Assembly (NCBI GenBank): GCA_963711725.1
Contig: CAVQFO010000043.1
Coordinates: forward strand, 124,001 to 188,000
Direction: 5' to 3'
Source: CAVQFO01 sp963711725
GTDB taxonomy: Bacteria > Pseudomonadota > Gammaproteobacteria > Nitrococcales > Aquisalimonadaceae
DNA length: 64,000 nucleotides
The position numbers were made by a program, and so were the translations under genes. The notes beneath the pieces were generated by a model. That model was not told the origin of the DNA and did no database searches. It worked only from the letters and a program-made list of their open reading frames with translations. Below are positions 10,161 to 19,988 of this stretch, piece by piece; positions within the stretch are counted from its first letter, which is position 1; every line of letters begins with the position of its first letter.

Positions 10161-10548
10161 CCGACTGCATTCTGTTAATCTCGGGCACGCCGTTCTATCC
10201 GAACAGCGTGCCAGGAAAGCCCGACTCATGAATTCGCCCGCCGTTTTCGGTTTGCGGGCGCAAGACCCCACCCACGTTTATGCGACCTTTAATTGAATGA
10301 TTCGTCATTCAGTTAATAGCGGCCCTATCTATTGATTCCTCCCATCAGACACGACTCCACCGTCACAAGCACAAAATTCCGGATTTGCAAGTCCCCCTTT
10401 CCCTGAAAAGCGAAATAATTCACATACGGGTCTTCCCGCAGCCGATATTGTCGAACTGTGCCCGATTGAACCGTCTCCGATCCGGCGGCGATTCACACGG
10501 TGAAAAGAGAAGCCAGAGAACAACAATTGACGTGGGGAGGATCTCGCC
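10161..10548. other. Intergenic region between rhlB and lipoprotein gene
   Basis: I see no supportable gene in these 388 bases. A weak stem GGCACGC/GCGTGCC (about 10183-10212) without a T-run may end rhlB transcription. A 7-bp stem with TTCG loop lies at 10294-10311. The right half becomes AT-richer and probably contains the promoter of the lipoprotein gene, whose ribosome site GGGGAGGA is directly upstream of 10549. Confidence 0.5.
10294..10311 (+). terminator. Small TTCG-loop hairpin (possible weak terminator)
   Basis: TGAATGA-TTCG-TCATTCA forms a perfect 7-bp stem with a stable tetraloop. It lies 134 bases after rhlB and lacks a proper T-run, so a terminator role is only possible; it may instead be a 5' leader structure of the next gene. 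Confidence 0.35.
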
Positions 10549-13082
10549 ATGATCCGCAAAGCATTACCTTGGGTATTGGCCGCCAGCTTCAGCCTCGCGC
10601 TTACCGGTTGTGGAGGCGGTGGCAGCTCCAGCAGCGGGAGCTACAGCGGCAGTTCCAGCAGCACTAGTTCCAGCTCCGGGGGCACCGCCAAGGGGCTGGC
10701 CCTGCCCTCGCAACTCAGCGTGGTCTTGGCGAAGGACGATGCCACCAAGTCCGTTGCGCCCCTGAACGTCAACTGGGGGGCTTACGCCAAGCGGCAAATC
10801 CTTGCTCCCAGCTCGTTCCCGACCGATTCGGCGTTCGTAACGGACCCTGCCCGCACTCATGTCTACGATCCGTCCACCGAAGCCCTGGACACCGTCAACA
10901 TGATCCTGTGCATGATGGATCAGACCAAGGCCTCCGATTTCGTGAACCAGGGCGCCTACACGGCCTTGGTCAACGAGGCCAAGTGCGACAGCGGCCAGAA
11001 CACCAGCGCCGCGTCCCAGGGCGGCCAGAACAGTGCCGACAACAGCGGCGCCAACGCCATCAAATACAAGAAGTGGACCGTGGAAGCCACCCGCGCCTCC
11101 AACAGCGATCCGGAATACGTCAAGGTGTGGGTACCCCAGGGCGATGACGGCCCGGGCGGCAAATTGCCCGCGGGCTACTCCAACATGATCGTGGTCTACA
11201 TCACCGTTACCGCCGGGGTCAGCTCCACCGATCCGTTCGGCCAGTTCCACCTGGATTTCAAACAGGTCACCACCGACCCCAGCAATAACGAGACGGTGAC
11301 CGAAAACGGCTTTCTCGAGACGGTCTCCGAATCCAGCGGCCAACCGCATTTCCGGTTCTACGATTCGACGCCTGGCAGCGTGACCGTTCCGGGATCCAGC
11401 AACACCTACAGCTACACGCAGGCCACCAACGTTCTGCTGGACGACGCCACCGGCAATTCGGGGCTCGCACGCACGTATTTCAACGAATCGTACCCCAACG
11501 GCAGCGGCGGCAACGATACGCGCACCAACAGCTTCGCCATCGCCTTCGATACCAGCCACTTCTATCGTGAAGACGCCAGCAGCCCACCGTCACAGGCATG
11601 CCTCTCGCGCACGAATTACAACACCCAGGTCTGGCAGTACAACCTCTACTACGCCGCCGCCGGCTCGAACCATTCCCAGGGCGATGCGGTACAGCTCAAG
11701 TCCGGCTTCCCCTTCACCTATGACGACGGCGCCGGCAACGTTACTCAGGGCGACATCAGCTACTGGGGCGTCTGGAGCGAAGACCCCAACCTGGATCTGA
11801 ACGGCAAGACCGTGAAGCGTCGCGACGGCGCCATGTTCGACATCACCATGGCTCCCGGGCGACTGACGCGCCGCACCCGACAACAGGCGGACCTTTCCAA
11901 CCTTGACGGCGTCAAACTCCAGTACTGGGGGCCGTCCGACCGCATCAACCAGACGGGCTATCCCAACGAGGCACCTAACGCCTATGACGCCTGGATCGTC
12001 AAACTCTCCAGCTCTGATAGCTACTCGAGCACCTTCGCCTTCAAGATCGTTGGTGGGGTCAAATACGGCAATAACGGCCCACAAGAAACCAACTTCAACT
12101 CCAGCTCCTACATTACGGTGTTCGACCAAACCGCCACTACGGGCGACACCATCAACTTCTGGGCCGATCAACTGGGTGGCGACGTGGTCTTCGCCCAGGA
12201 CAGCCAAGCGGTAAACCTCAAGACCGTGACCTACTACGTGCAGGACACCGTGTTGCCGGGCGACTCCGCGCTGACCGCGCTCGCTTCCGGCGGCAAGGTC
12301 ACGCTGTATTGCTACAACGGCTGCCCCATAGGGCGGCATCACGCAGACGGACGTCGACAACGACACCATGTTCTATCCGCCTCTGGACAACAACGTCTCG
12401 ACGCCCTATGTCTATAGCTTCGACCTGAGCACCATGACGCTGACGGACAAGACGGGCCAAAGCGGCGACGGTCAGGTCGTCGACCTCTACGACGGTAGCG
12501 GCAACCCGCTCAACGTCAGCGGCACCAACGCCGAGAACGGTATCGGCTCCAGCCCCATGCTCACCAACACGAGCATCAGCAACACCTGGGATACCTGGGG
12601 CGAAGCCGTCACCTACCGTTGGGACACCGGCCAGGACGACTGGAACAAGCTGGCCATCGTCACCCCGTCCGGCGGCGGCAACGCGCTGACCTTCGACAAG
12701 CCGCTGTCCCTGCATTTCCCCGTCGCGAACCCGTATGACCCCGCCACGGACGACGCCAACGGCGCGACCAGCGACAACCAGCCTTACACCGGCCAACCCC
12801 TGTTGCTTCAATACGGCGGTGCCGGGCAGCTCTGGGGCTTCCCCTGGCAGCACGACTCCAACAATGACCGCTGGTACTCCCCGATCACCCTCAAGGACGG
12901 CGTGGTACTCACCGACGGCCAGAGCGACTACGTGGTCAAGGGAATGGAGAAGGAACAGCACATGACGCTGACCACGGCGCGTGTCCAGTGGCTCCACACT
13001 CACGCTGCCCACCAACAGCAATCTCCCGCTGCCCACGGCGAGCGACATGGACACCAGCGCCGTGACCTTCGGCCCCAGCTGA
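10549..13082 (+). CDS. Large Ser-rich lipoprotein of unknown family, frameshifted
   Basis: The N-terminus is a lipoprotein signal (LALTGCGGGG, lipobox LTGC) followed by a Ser/Gly linker typical of surface-exposed or outer-membrane lipoproteins. The mature part, roughly 820 residues, is rich in Gly, Asn, Ser, Thr and aromatic residues, suggesting a beta-rich extracellular domain; I do not recognise the family. The frame breaks twice. At about 12329-12334 one extra G follows CCCATA, after which the sequence continues as GGITQTDVDNDTMFY. At about 12979-12981 one extra base follows LTTA, after which it continues as VSSGSTLTLPTNSN and stops at 13080-13082. A further one- or two-base loss could extend it to TAG at 13132-13134 (reading VVTDPPAVIGGEEQ). 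The gene ends just before a strong terminator and begins after a good GGGAGGA ribosome site. Confidence 0.75.
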
Positions 13083-13158
13083 TCGCCCGGTGGTTACCGA
13101 CCCGCCGGCCGTCATCGGCGGCGAGGAGCAATAGCCGACCGCGCAACGCGGAACTGGC

Positions 13159-13190
13159 ACGGCCCCATCTTCGGATGGGGCCGTTTTCTT
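13159..13190 (+). terminator. Rho-independent terminator after lipoprotein gene
   Basis: A perfect 11-bp stem (ACGGCCCCATC paired with GATGGGGCCGT) closes on a TTCG tetraloop and is followed by TTTCTT. It separates the lipoprotein gene from the CHASE2 cyclase gene starting 30 bases on. Confidence 0.92.
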
Positions 13191-13219
13191 CACAGCCGAA
13201 CCGGGTGTAGATACGGCCC

Positions 13220-15400
13220 ATGCAGACACGAAGACGGCGCAAAACCGCCTACGCATTGTCGGGGATCACGCTCGCGGCGACGCTACTGGTTTTGTGCGCC
13301 CACGCCTTCGGGCTGTTTCAACGCCTGGAATGGATCACCTACGACGCGCGGATGCACATGACCCGCGCCGACAAGACCCTGCCCTCCGACATTGCCGTCA
13401 TTCTGATTGACGAAACTTCGCTGCAGGCCATGAACCCGATTGTGGGGCGTTTCCCCTGGCCGCGTTCGGTCTACGCGGATTTGCTCGAATTCCTTTCCTA
13501 CGGCGACCCCAAATCGGTGGTCTTCGATATCTTCTTCGGCGAAAGGGATGCCGCGCCCGGCACCTCGGCGGACACACTGAGCAACGAAGACCAGGCGTTC
13601 GCCCAGGCCGCGGCCGGCTCCGGCAACGTCTATCAGGCCATGCAGATCATGAAGGACAAGCCGGATCCGGCGAACGGCACCCTGCTCAATCGCCCGTTGC
13701 CGGCCGCGTTCGTGGCCCAGCATGCCCTGCGCGGTGCGCGCGGCTTCCGCGACCGGGGAAACAACACCTACATGCTCCCACTGCCGGCGCTTTCCCAAAC
13801 CGCCAAAGGCGTGGGCGTGGTGAGCTGGAATCCGGATGACGACGGAGTCTACCGTCGCGCCCGGCTCTTCTTTCCATACCAAAGCGGGGTTTATCCGGCA
13901 TTGTCCATCGCGCCCCTGCTGAACGCACCGAAACTCCAACCGATGGTCCAACACCCGGACTCCATCGACCTCGGCAAACTTCACGTGCCCTTGGATGAGG
14001 ACGGCCGCATGCGGGTCAACTACTACGGCAACGTGCCCGCCTACTCCATCAGCGGCATCTTCTCGTCCCTGCAGAAAATCCGTTCCGGCGACATCCAGAA
14101 TCTGATCGTCAATCCCGATGAGTTCCGGAACAAGATCGTCTTTATCGGCGCCAGCGCCGTGGGGCTCCAGGACCTGAAAGCGACCCCCATGGACCGCCGC
14201 ACCCCCGGCACCCTCATGCATGCCTCGGTGGCGGGCAATATCCTGACCGGTGATCTGCTGCGGCCCGCCCCGGAGAGCTGGACCATCGCCGCCGTAGTCA
14301 TTCTTTGTCTGCTGACCGGTGCGGTCCTGCTGCTCACACGCAGAACCAGCCTCCAGATCGCGGTCCCCCTCGCCCTGGCGTGTGCCTACGGCGGCTGGTG
14401 CTACTGGGAGTTCGCACGCGATCTGGACGTGGAAATGGTTTCCCCGCTGGTGGGCCTGGGGCTGACGTGGTTCGCCTCGGTGTTCTTCATGCTGATCACC
14501 GAAGGCGTGGACAAGAACCGCGTTCGGCGGATGTTCGCACAGTACCTCTCGCCCGCCGTACTCTCGGAAGTCGTGGACCGCTACGAAGATCAGCTGGAAG
14601 GCAAGGTCGGCCGAAACGAGACGGTCAGCATCCTGTTCTCGGACATCCGCGGCTTCACGACACTCTCCGAAACGCAACCGCCGGACAAGGTCGTGGAGAT
14701 ACTCAATCGCTATTTCTCCGTCATGACCGAGGTGATCTTCGAACAGCAGGGCACGCTGGACAAGTTCATCGGCGACGCCATCATGGCCTTCTGGGGGGCC
14801 CCTCTGAAGGCGGACGACCACGCGCAGCGGGCCGTCGCCGCGGCCGTGGGCATGACTCGCGCCCTCCCGCCGCTGAATGAAGAACTCAAGGCCGCCGGCG
14901 CCCCGGCCCTGGGTATGGGCGTGGGAATCAACACCGGCGAAGTCATCCTGGGCAACATCGGCTCCGCCCGAAAGCTCGATTACACCGTCATCGGCGACAA
15001 CGTAAACCTGGCATCCCGCGTGGAGGGGTTAACAGCGAAGTATGGCTGCCCGGTCGTGATCTCCGAGGCGACGCGCCAGGCGCTGGGCCCGGAATGGCCT
15101 TGCGGCGTCATCGATCTGGTTCGGGTAAAGGGCAAGCAGGTGCCCGTACGGATGTATCGTCCACTGGCCCTGCCCTCAGACGCCACCGATGCGCTAAAGG
15201 CGGCCCGGCACATGGATGAGCTCTCGGAAACCGCGTTTCAGGCTTATCTGGCAAAGGACTGGGATCGCGCCGAAAGAAGCTATCGTGCTCTGGGCGAGGA
15301 CGACCCGATTGGCCGTATGTATCTGGATCGAATAGCGATTTATCGGGAACAAGCGCCGCCCGCAAATTGGGATGGCGTTCATATCTTTGAAACGAAATAA
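13220..15400 (+). CDS. CHASE2-domain adenylate cyclase (class III)
   Basis: This 726-residue protein makes cAMP in response to an extracytoplasmic signal. An N-terminal membrane segment (about 12-32) is followed by a periplasmic CHASE2 sensor domain (about 40-330), three membrane segments (about 352-430) and a cytoplasmic class III cyclase domain (about 466-640). Metal-binding aspartates are D475 (FSDIRGFT) and D519 (IGDAIMAFW); substrate-selecting K515 (KFIGDA) and D587 (LDYTVIGDN) point to ATP rather than GTP. A C-terminal helical tail follows. Transcription probably starts between the upstream terminator and 13220. The next gene begins 88 bases later, so the SH3/M48/porin-like genes may share the transcript. 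Confidence 0.93.
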   Translation: MQTRRRRKTAYALSGITLAATLLVLCAHAFGLFQRLEWITYDARMHMTRADKTLPSDIAVILIDETSLQAMNPIVGRFPWPRSVYADLLEFLSYGDPKSVVFDIFFGERDAAPGTSADTLSNEDQAFAQAAAGSGNVYQAMQIMKDKPDPANGTLLNRPLPAAFVAQHALRGARGFRDRGNNTYMLPLPALSQTAKGVGVVSWNPDDDGVYRRARLFFPYQSGVYPALSIAPLLNAPKLQPMVQHPDSIDLGKLHVPLDEDGRMRVNYYGNVPAYSISGIFSSLQKIRSGDIQNLIVNPDEFRNKIVFIGASAVGLQDLKATPMDRRTPGTLMHASVAGNILTGDLLRPAPESWTIAAVVILCLLTGAVLLLTRRTSLQIAVPLALACAYGGWCYWEFARDLDVEMVSPLVGLGLTWFASVFFMLITEGVDKNRVRRMFAQYLSPAVLSEVVDRYEDQLEGKVGRNETVSILFSDIRGFTTLSETQPPDKVVEILNRYFSVMTEVIFEQQGTLDKFIGDAIMAFWGAPLKADDHAQRAVAAAVGMTRALPPLNEELKAAGAPALGMGVGINTGEVILGNIGSARKLDYTVIGDNVNLASRVEGLTAKYGCPVVISEATRQALGPEWPCGVIDLVRVKGKQVPVRMYRPLALPSDATDALKAARHMDELSETAFQAYLAKDWDRAERSYRALGEDDPIGRMYLDRIAIYREQAPPANWDGVHIFETK

Positions 15401-15488
15401 TGGAGGCTCGGGTGAAAAGACCGGACCGCAACCGGCGCCATCCGTCAGGCCGCCACCGGGCAGAGTTAAAAACAATACAGGTAAGGCC

Positions 15489-15968
15489 ATGCTAAAACGC
15501 ATTCTCGGGCTTGCGCTCCTCGTGCATTTATCGACCGCGGTCGCCGCCGGCACCGCCTATGTTCACAGCCTCAAGGCTCCCATACTGGCCGCCCCGCAGT
15601 TTGGCGCCAAGACCGTGGCCACCCTCAAGCGGGGGGACAAGCTGGCGGTAACGGAAAGCCGCGCCCACTGGTACCAGGTCCGGGCCGACGGCCACACCGG
15701 CTGGGTCGCCGCGCTCCTGGTGGGCGAGCAACCCCCGGTCCAGCGCCGGAGCTACATCACCGGCAACGGCCCGGAGATCCACAACAACGCCCGGCGCCGG
15801 GCCTCGGCCGTCACCACCGCCGGGGCGGCCCGTGGCCTTGCGGACACGTCCCGGGCCCGTCTCAACGGCGACCAGGCCAGCGATTACACCTCCCTCGCCG
15901 TGGTGGAGTCCTACAAGACCCCCGACGAACAGGCCCTGCAATTCGTGGACAAGGTGGTGAAACCATGA
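15489..15968 (+). CDS. Exported bacterial SH3-domain protein
   Basis: The 159-residue product has a signal peptide (MLKRILGLALLVHLSTAVAAG) and one bacterial SH3 domain at about residues 25-80 (YVHSLKAPILAAP ... LKRGDKLAV ... WYQVRADGHTGWV), a fold that binds peptidoglycan or proteins in the periplasm. The rest is low-complexity and helical. ATG 15489 was chosen because it precedes the signal peptide; an upstream in-frame ATG overlaps the cyclase. Its stop overlaps the M48 protease start by 4 bases (ATGA), so the two are translationally coupled and probably act together in the envelope. Confidence 0.85.
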   Translation: MLKRILGLALLVHLSTAVAAGTAYVHSLKAPILAAPQFGAKTVATLKRGDKLAVTESRAHWYQVRADGHTGWVAALLVGEQPPVQRRSYITGNGPEIHNNARRRASAVTTAGAARGLADTSRARLNGDQASDYTSLAVVESYKTPDEQALQFVDKVVKP

Positions 15969-16816
15969 GGCGCTTCTTCCTGCTCGCACTGCCCGCCTTG
16001 TGCGCGGCGTTCACCCTGGCGCCGGTCGCCACTCGCGCCGCCGATCACCCCCAGCAGTTCCGTCAGCGGTTGAGCGACATCGCGCCGCCCACCGGCACCA
16101 CGGACGCGGATGTGGCGGCGGAAATCCAATTCGGCCGAGAGGTTGCCGCCCGCATCCTTGGACGCTACCCCCTGTCCGACAACAAGGCGCTCACCCGCTA
16201 TGTGAATCTCCTGGGCAAGGGGCTGGCCCTGCATGCGGACCGACCCGAACTCCCCTGGCATTTCGCCGTCATCCAGTCGGATCAGATCAATGCCTATTCG
16301 GCCCCGGGCGGCTATGTATTCATCACCACGGCCGCCATCGCCCAGATGCACGACGAAGCCGAACTGGCCGGGGTGCTGGCCCACGAGATCATTCATGTCA
16401 ATCGCCGGCATATCGTGCGGGCACTGGACATCCACGCCAAGGACGGCAGCGTTGCCGGCGGATTGGCCCGTTTCTTCGGCGCCGCGGGTGATCCGGCCCG
16501 CATCGCCTTCACCCAGGCCCTGGACAAGGCCATGAGCATTCTGTTCAAGGATGGGCTGGACAAGGCCGATGAAGAAGAAGCGGACCGCCTTGGGACGCTG
16601 CTGCTGGCTCAGGTGGGCTACGATCCCGCCGGCCTGGAGCGTTACCTGAAACAACTGGAAACCGTGAAAGACCACGCCGAACTGGCGGTGGTTTCGCGTA
16701 CCCATCCGCCGCTGCCCGCGCGGGTCGCCGACATCACCCGGCTGATGCGCGAACAGAACATCGCAAAACTAGACTATCCAACCGCACAGGGACGGTTTGA
16801 CCGCTATGCTCGATAA
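15965..16816 (+). CDS. Exported M48-family zinc metalloprotease
   Basis: The 283-residue protein has a signal peptide (MRRFFLLALPALCAAFTLAP) and an M48 peptidase domain with the zinc motif HEIIH (in VLAHEIIHVNRRH) and the downstream glutamate helix EEEADRLG. It resembles periplasmic BepA/LoiP/YfgC-type proteases that act in outer-membrane protein quality control, but lacks the TPR region of BepA. It overlaps the SH3 gene upstream (ATGA) and the outer-membrane-protein gene downstream by 11 bases. The context suggests a role in maturation or quality control of that outer-membrane protein; this is inference. Confidence 0.9.
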   Translation: MRRFFLLALPALCAAFTLAPVATRAADHPQQFRQRLSDIAPPTGTTDADVAAEIQFGREVAARILGRYPLSDNKALTRYVNLLGKGLALHADRPELPWHFAVIQSDQINAYSAPGGYVFITTAAIAQMHDEAELAGVLAHEIIHVNRRHIVRALDIHAKDGSVAGGLARFFGAAGDPARIAFTQALDKAMSILFKDGLDKADEEEADRLGTLLLAQVGYDPAGLERYLKQLETVKDHAELAVVSRTHPPLPARVADITRLMREQNIAKLDYPTAQGRFDRYAR

Positions 16817-18086
16817 ACAGAAAAGAACCCGCGCCTTCATCTCTCCCGCCGCCGGCTCGGCCGCTCTGCTCCTCGCAGCAGCGGCCTGCCTGAGCCCCGG
16901 TGTCGCCTCGGCGGACGATTACCACTACGTCAACATGCTGGTCGGCGATCGGGCCAGCGGTATGGGCGGTGCCTATACCGCCGTTTCCGACGATCCATCG
17001 GGGCTCTACTACAATCCGGCGGGCACGGCTTATACCTTCACCCGCAATCTGTCGGCCAGCGCCAACGCCTACCACAACACCCGCACCGTCTATAAGGACG
17101 TAATCGGCGGGCGGGACTGGGTCCGGGAGTCCTCGGTGCTGATCCCGAACTTCTTCGGCATCACCCAGCCCCTGGCCAACGGCACCATCGGTTTTTCCTA
17201 CGTGGTGCCCGACGCCATACAGGAAGACCAGGACGAGACGTTCAACAACGTCACCTCGAGCATCGAGCGCTACCACATCGACTTCAACAACAAGAAGAAC
17301 GTCTACAAATTCGGACCCTCCTATTCCATGGGCATCGGCGACTCCCTGTCGGTGGGAATGACGCTCTACGTGCACTACGGCGAGCAGGAAAACATCAACA
17401 ACCAGATCGTGACCCTGGATTCCGCCACCAACGATCGGGAATGGAGCTACGTGCAGCTCCAGACCAGGGAATGGGGCATCGAACCGGTGCTGGGGGTGAT
17501 GTGGTCACCGGGAGACACACTGTCCGTGGGGCTGACCTTGCGCAAAACCGAGATCTTCAACAGCCGCAGCTACTACTACCAGAGCTGCCGGGGCTCCTCC
17601 GCGTCGTCCTCGTCCCTGTGCAAACCGGGCCTGATCAACACCTTCGAGCGCCACTTCGACACCAAGCGGGAATACCCGCTGGAGACCCGACTCGGCATCG
17701 CCTGGTTCCCGAATCCATCCTTTCTGCTATCGGCCGATTTCGGATACTGGGGCAAAGCCAAGGACAAGATCATGGACCGCACCATGGAGGCCACCTGGAA
17801 CGCCGCCCTGGGCATGGAGTACTACCTGAGCAACCGCTGGGCCTTGCGGGGCGGGCTCTATACCAACCGGGCGAACACGCCCTCCGATGTAACCGTCTAC
17901 GATCACATCGACTACTACGGCGGCAGCCTCAGCCTGACCCGGTTCACCCGAAGCTCCTCCATCACCCTGGGCATCAGCGAGGCCCTGGGCAGCGGCCAAG
18001 CCCAGGTGTTCAATTCGAATTTCCAGAACCAGGACGTGAGTTCGCAAGTCACCACGGTGTTTCTGTCGACACAATATGTTTATTGA
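16806..18086 (+). CDS. FadL/OmpP1-like outer-membrane beta-barrel protein
   Basis: The 426-residue product has a signal peptide ending ASA and a mature N-terminus typical of the OmpP1/FadL/TodX transporter class: DRASGMGGAYTAVSDDPSGLYYNPAG. Alternating hydrophobic strands run to the terminal aromatic (STQYVY), the usual outer-membrane barrel C-terminus. FadL-class barrels import hydrophobic compounds; the substrate is unknown here. ATG 16806 was preferred over TTG 16797; both overlap the M48 gene. A GC-rich hairpin follows at 18149-18187, suggesting that the operon ends there. Confidence 0.85.
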   Translation: MLDKQKRTRAFISPAAGSAALLLAAAACLSPGVASADDYHYVNMLVGDRASGMGGAYTAVSDDPSGLYYNPAGTAYTFTRNLSASANAYHNTRTVYKDVIGGRDWVRESSVLIPNFFGITQPLANGTIGFSYVVPDAIQEDQDETFNNVTSSIERYHIDFNNKKNVYKFGPSYSMGIGDSLSVGMTLYVHYGEQENINNQIVTLDSATNDREWSYVQLQTREWGIEPVLGVMWSPGDTLSVGLTLRKTEIFNSRSYYYQSCRGSSASSSSLCKPGLINTFERHFDTKREYPLETRLGIAWFPNPSFLLSADFGYWGKAKDKIMDRTMEATWNAALGMEYYLSNRWALRGGLYTNRANTPSDVTVYDHIDYYGGSLSLTRFTRSSSITLGISEALGSGQAQVFNSNFQNQDVSSQVTTVFLSTQYVY

Positions 18087-18148
18087 ATCCGCGGCTGGGC
18101 CAAAGCCGGAAACGTGGAGTCATCGCCGCCGCAGCGGCATAATGACGG

Positions 18149-18187
18149 CGGGCCGCCGGGCGGGAATTCCCCGCCCCCGGCGGCCCG
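18149..18187 (+). terminator. GC-rich hairpin after the outer-membrane protein gene
   Basis: CGGGCCGCCGGGCGGG pairs with the complementary stretch at 18170-18187 (two-base bulge) around an AATTC loop. There is no T-run, so it may be a transcript-stabilising or weak terminating structure rather than a classical terminator. Confidence 0.5.
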
Positions 18188-18222
18188 CTGCGCGTTTCCA
18201 TTCACCGGCGACAGGATTTCCC

Positions 18223-18651
18223 ATGCCCGCAGAAGCCAATCTCCTTTACGAACTTCATCTGGTGCCCCGCTGGGCCGATATGGACGCCCTGGGCCACATC
18301 AACAACGCCACGTACTTCACCTACTGCGAGCAGGCGCGAATCTCCTGGTTCGACGAGATCGGCAAGGGCGCCAGCCTCTCCGGCGGCACCCCGGAAGGCC
18401 CCGTGGTGGTCAACGCCCACTGCACCTTTCTGAAGGCCGTGGTCTACCCGGCTCGGCTGATCGTGCGGATCAGCGGCGGCATCCCCGGCCGCAGCAGCTT
18501 TGAAACGTACTACGAGATCCGCGATGCCGACGATACAGACATCCTCTACACCACCGGCTCGTCCAAGGTGGTCTGGGTGAATCACCGGGAGGGCCGTTCC
18601 GCGCCTTTGCCCCCTGAAATCCGGGAATTGCTGCCCCCGCCCGGCGAATAA
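18223..18651 (+). CDS. Acyl-CoA thioesterase of the 4HBT (hotdog) family
   Basis: The 142-residue product is a single hotdog domain with the 4-hydroxybenzoyl-CoA thioesterase-type motif RWADMDALGHINNATYFTY, including the catalytic aspartate of the DxxGHxNN signature. Such enzymes hydrolyse short- to medium-chain or aromatic acyl-CoA esters; the substrate cannot be read from sequence. ATG 18223 follows AGGA at proper spacing; the frame is open further upstream to 18076 but through the hairpin and without conservation. The downstream gene starts 22 bases later, so the two are probably cotranscribed. Confidence 0.88.
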   Translation: MPAEANLLYELHLVPRWADMDALGHINNATYFTYCEQARISWFDEIGKGASLSGGTPEGPVVVNAHCTFLKAVVYPARLIVRISGGIPGRSSFETYYEIRDADDTDILYTTGSSKVVWVNHREGRSAPLPPEIRELLPPPGE

Positions 18652-18672
18652 CAACCAACGGAGCCGTGCCGA

Positions 18673-19983
18673 ATGCGCAAGCTACTGATCGCCCTCATCG
18701 TCCTGGCCGCCGTCATCTACGGCGGAATCAAGGGATACCTCTGGTATGAGGTGAGCCACAAGGCAGATCGGGCGGTGAACGCCCTGAAGCCCTTCGCTGA
18801 CATCACCTACGACGGCGTCACCAGTTCGCTGGGCGGGTCAGTGGGACTCACGGGCGTACGCATTCGGCCTCGAACCGTCGACGACGACATCCGCATCGAC
18901 AAACTTGAATTCCAGGCCCCGGACCTGTGGTTCCTGCTCGGCGCCACCCGCGAACTCAACAAGGGCACGGCGCCCGACCGCATGGGGTTCACGGTCGAGG
19001 GGTTGAGCGTATCCACGTCCGGGGCGCTTCTGGCGATGCTGGAAAAAGGCGCCAGCAAGCACCGCGGCGCCGGCGGCGACGTCAAGAACTGTGGCAACGT
19101 CACCTTCATCGGGGCCGACGAGCTCCACACCATGGGCTACGACCGCGTCAACGCCGACATCCACAGCCACTACCGCTTCGACCCGGCCTCGGGCGACCTG
19201 CATATGTACTTCGAGCTTATGGGGCACGACATCGGCGACCTCAGCATGGACGGGGTATTCGCCACCGACGCCCGCCATCTGTCCGCGACCGAAATGATGG
19301 GCGCCAAGCCCATGTTGAAATCCGCCACCATCCGCTACGCGGATCTCTCGTACAACAAGCGCAGCAGTGAATTCTGCGCGCATCGGGAAGGCATCAGCGT
19401 CGACACCTACATCGACCGCAGCGTGGCCGATGCCGCGGATGAGGCACGACAGGCCGGGCTCGCGCCTCAGAAACCACTGATCGACGCCTACCGCCGGTTC
19501 CTGGCCGGCTCCGGGACGCTGACGGTGAAGCTGGACCCGCCCGCGCCGGTCGACATCAGCACGCTTCGGTTCTATACGCCCAAAGGCATCGCTTACCAGC
19601 TCGGCCCACAGTTGGATATCAACGGCCAGCCCGTGGACAACCTTCGGTCTCTTTGGGCCAACGCGGACACCCGGCGCCGTCCACCCGGCCAGACGGCGTC
19701 GGCGGCGCCCAAACAGCCCTCCTCGTCGAAGGCCTCGGCCGCTGACGCGGGCGCGTCACGGGAGGCCGCAAAACCCCGGCTAAAGACCATACGCGTGGCG
19801 GAACTTGAAGGACATCTGGGAGAAACCGCCCGAATCAGAATCAAGTCCGGCCGGGAATACGTGGGCGTGCTGGAAGCGAAACGCGGCGACAAACTCATGT
19901 TGAAGCGGCAATTGCGTGGCGGCTATATGACCTTTCCCGTGCCCCTGGACGATCTGGACACCATCACGCTGCTCAATCGCTGA
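18673..19983 (+). CDS. Membrane-anchored protein of unknown function with Sm-like C-terminal domain
   Basis: The 436-residue protein has one N-terminal membrane anchor (residues about 3-24) and a long beta-rich region reminiscent of AsmA/DUF945-type periplasmic proteins (ITYDGVTSSLGG at about 48). A low-complexity Ala/Ser/Pro linker (about 330-365) leads to a compact C-terminal domain of some 60 residues (IRIKSGREYVGVLEAKRGD onward) that looks like an Sm/SH3-type small barrel. I do not recognise a named family and cannot assign function. It sits between a thioesterase gene and tag; tag begins 6 bases after its stop. Confidence 0.75.
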   Translation: MRKLLIALIVLAAVIYGGIKGYLWYEVSHKADRAVNALKPFADITYDGVTSSLGGSVGLTGVRIRPRTVDDDIRIDKLEFQAPDLWFLLGATRELNKGTAPDRMGFTVEGLSVSTSGALLAMLEKGASKHRGAGGDVKNCGNVTFIGADELHTMGYDRVNADIHSHYRFDPASGDLHMYFELMGHDIGDLSMDGVFATDARHLSATEMMGAKPMLKSATIRYADLSYNKRSSEFCAHREGISVDTYIDRSVADAADEARQAGLAPQKPLIDAYRRFLAGSGTLTVKLDPPAPVDISTLRFYTPKGIAYQLGPQLDINGQPVDNLRSLWANADTRRRPPGQTASAAPKQPSSSKASAADAGASREAAKPRLKTIRVAELEGHLGETARIRIKSGREYVGVLEAKRGDKLMLKRQLRGGYMTFPVPLDDLDTITLLNR

Positions 19984-19988
19984 ACGTC

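Noticed and set aside
10564..11559. 331-codon minus-strand frame opposite the lipoprotein gene
   Set aside because: The plus strand has a lipobox signal peptide and a strong ribosome site; the minus frame has neither.
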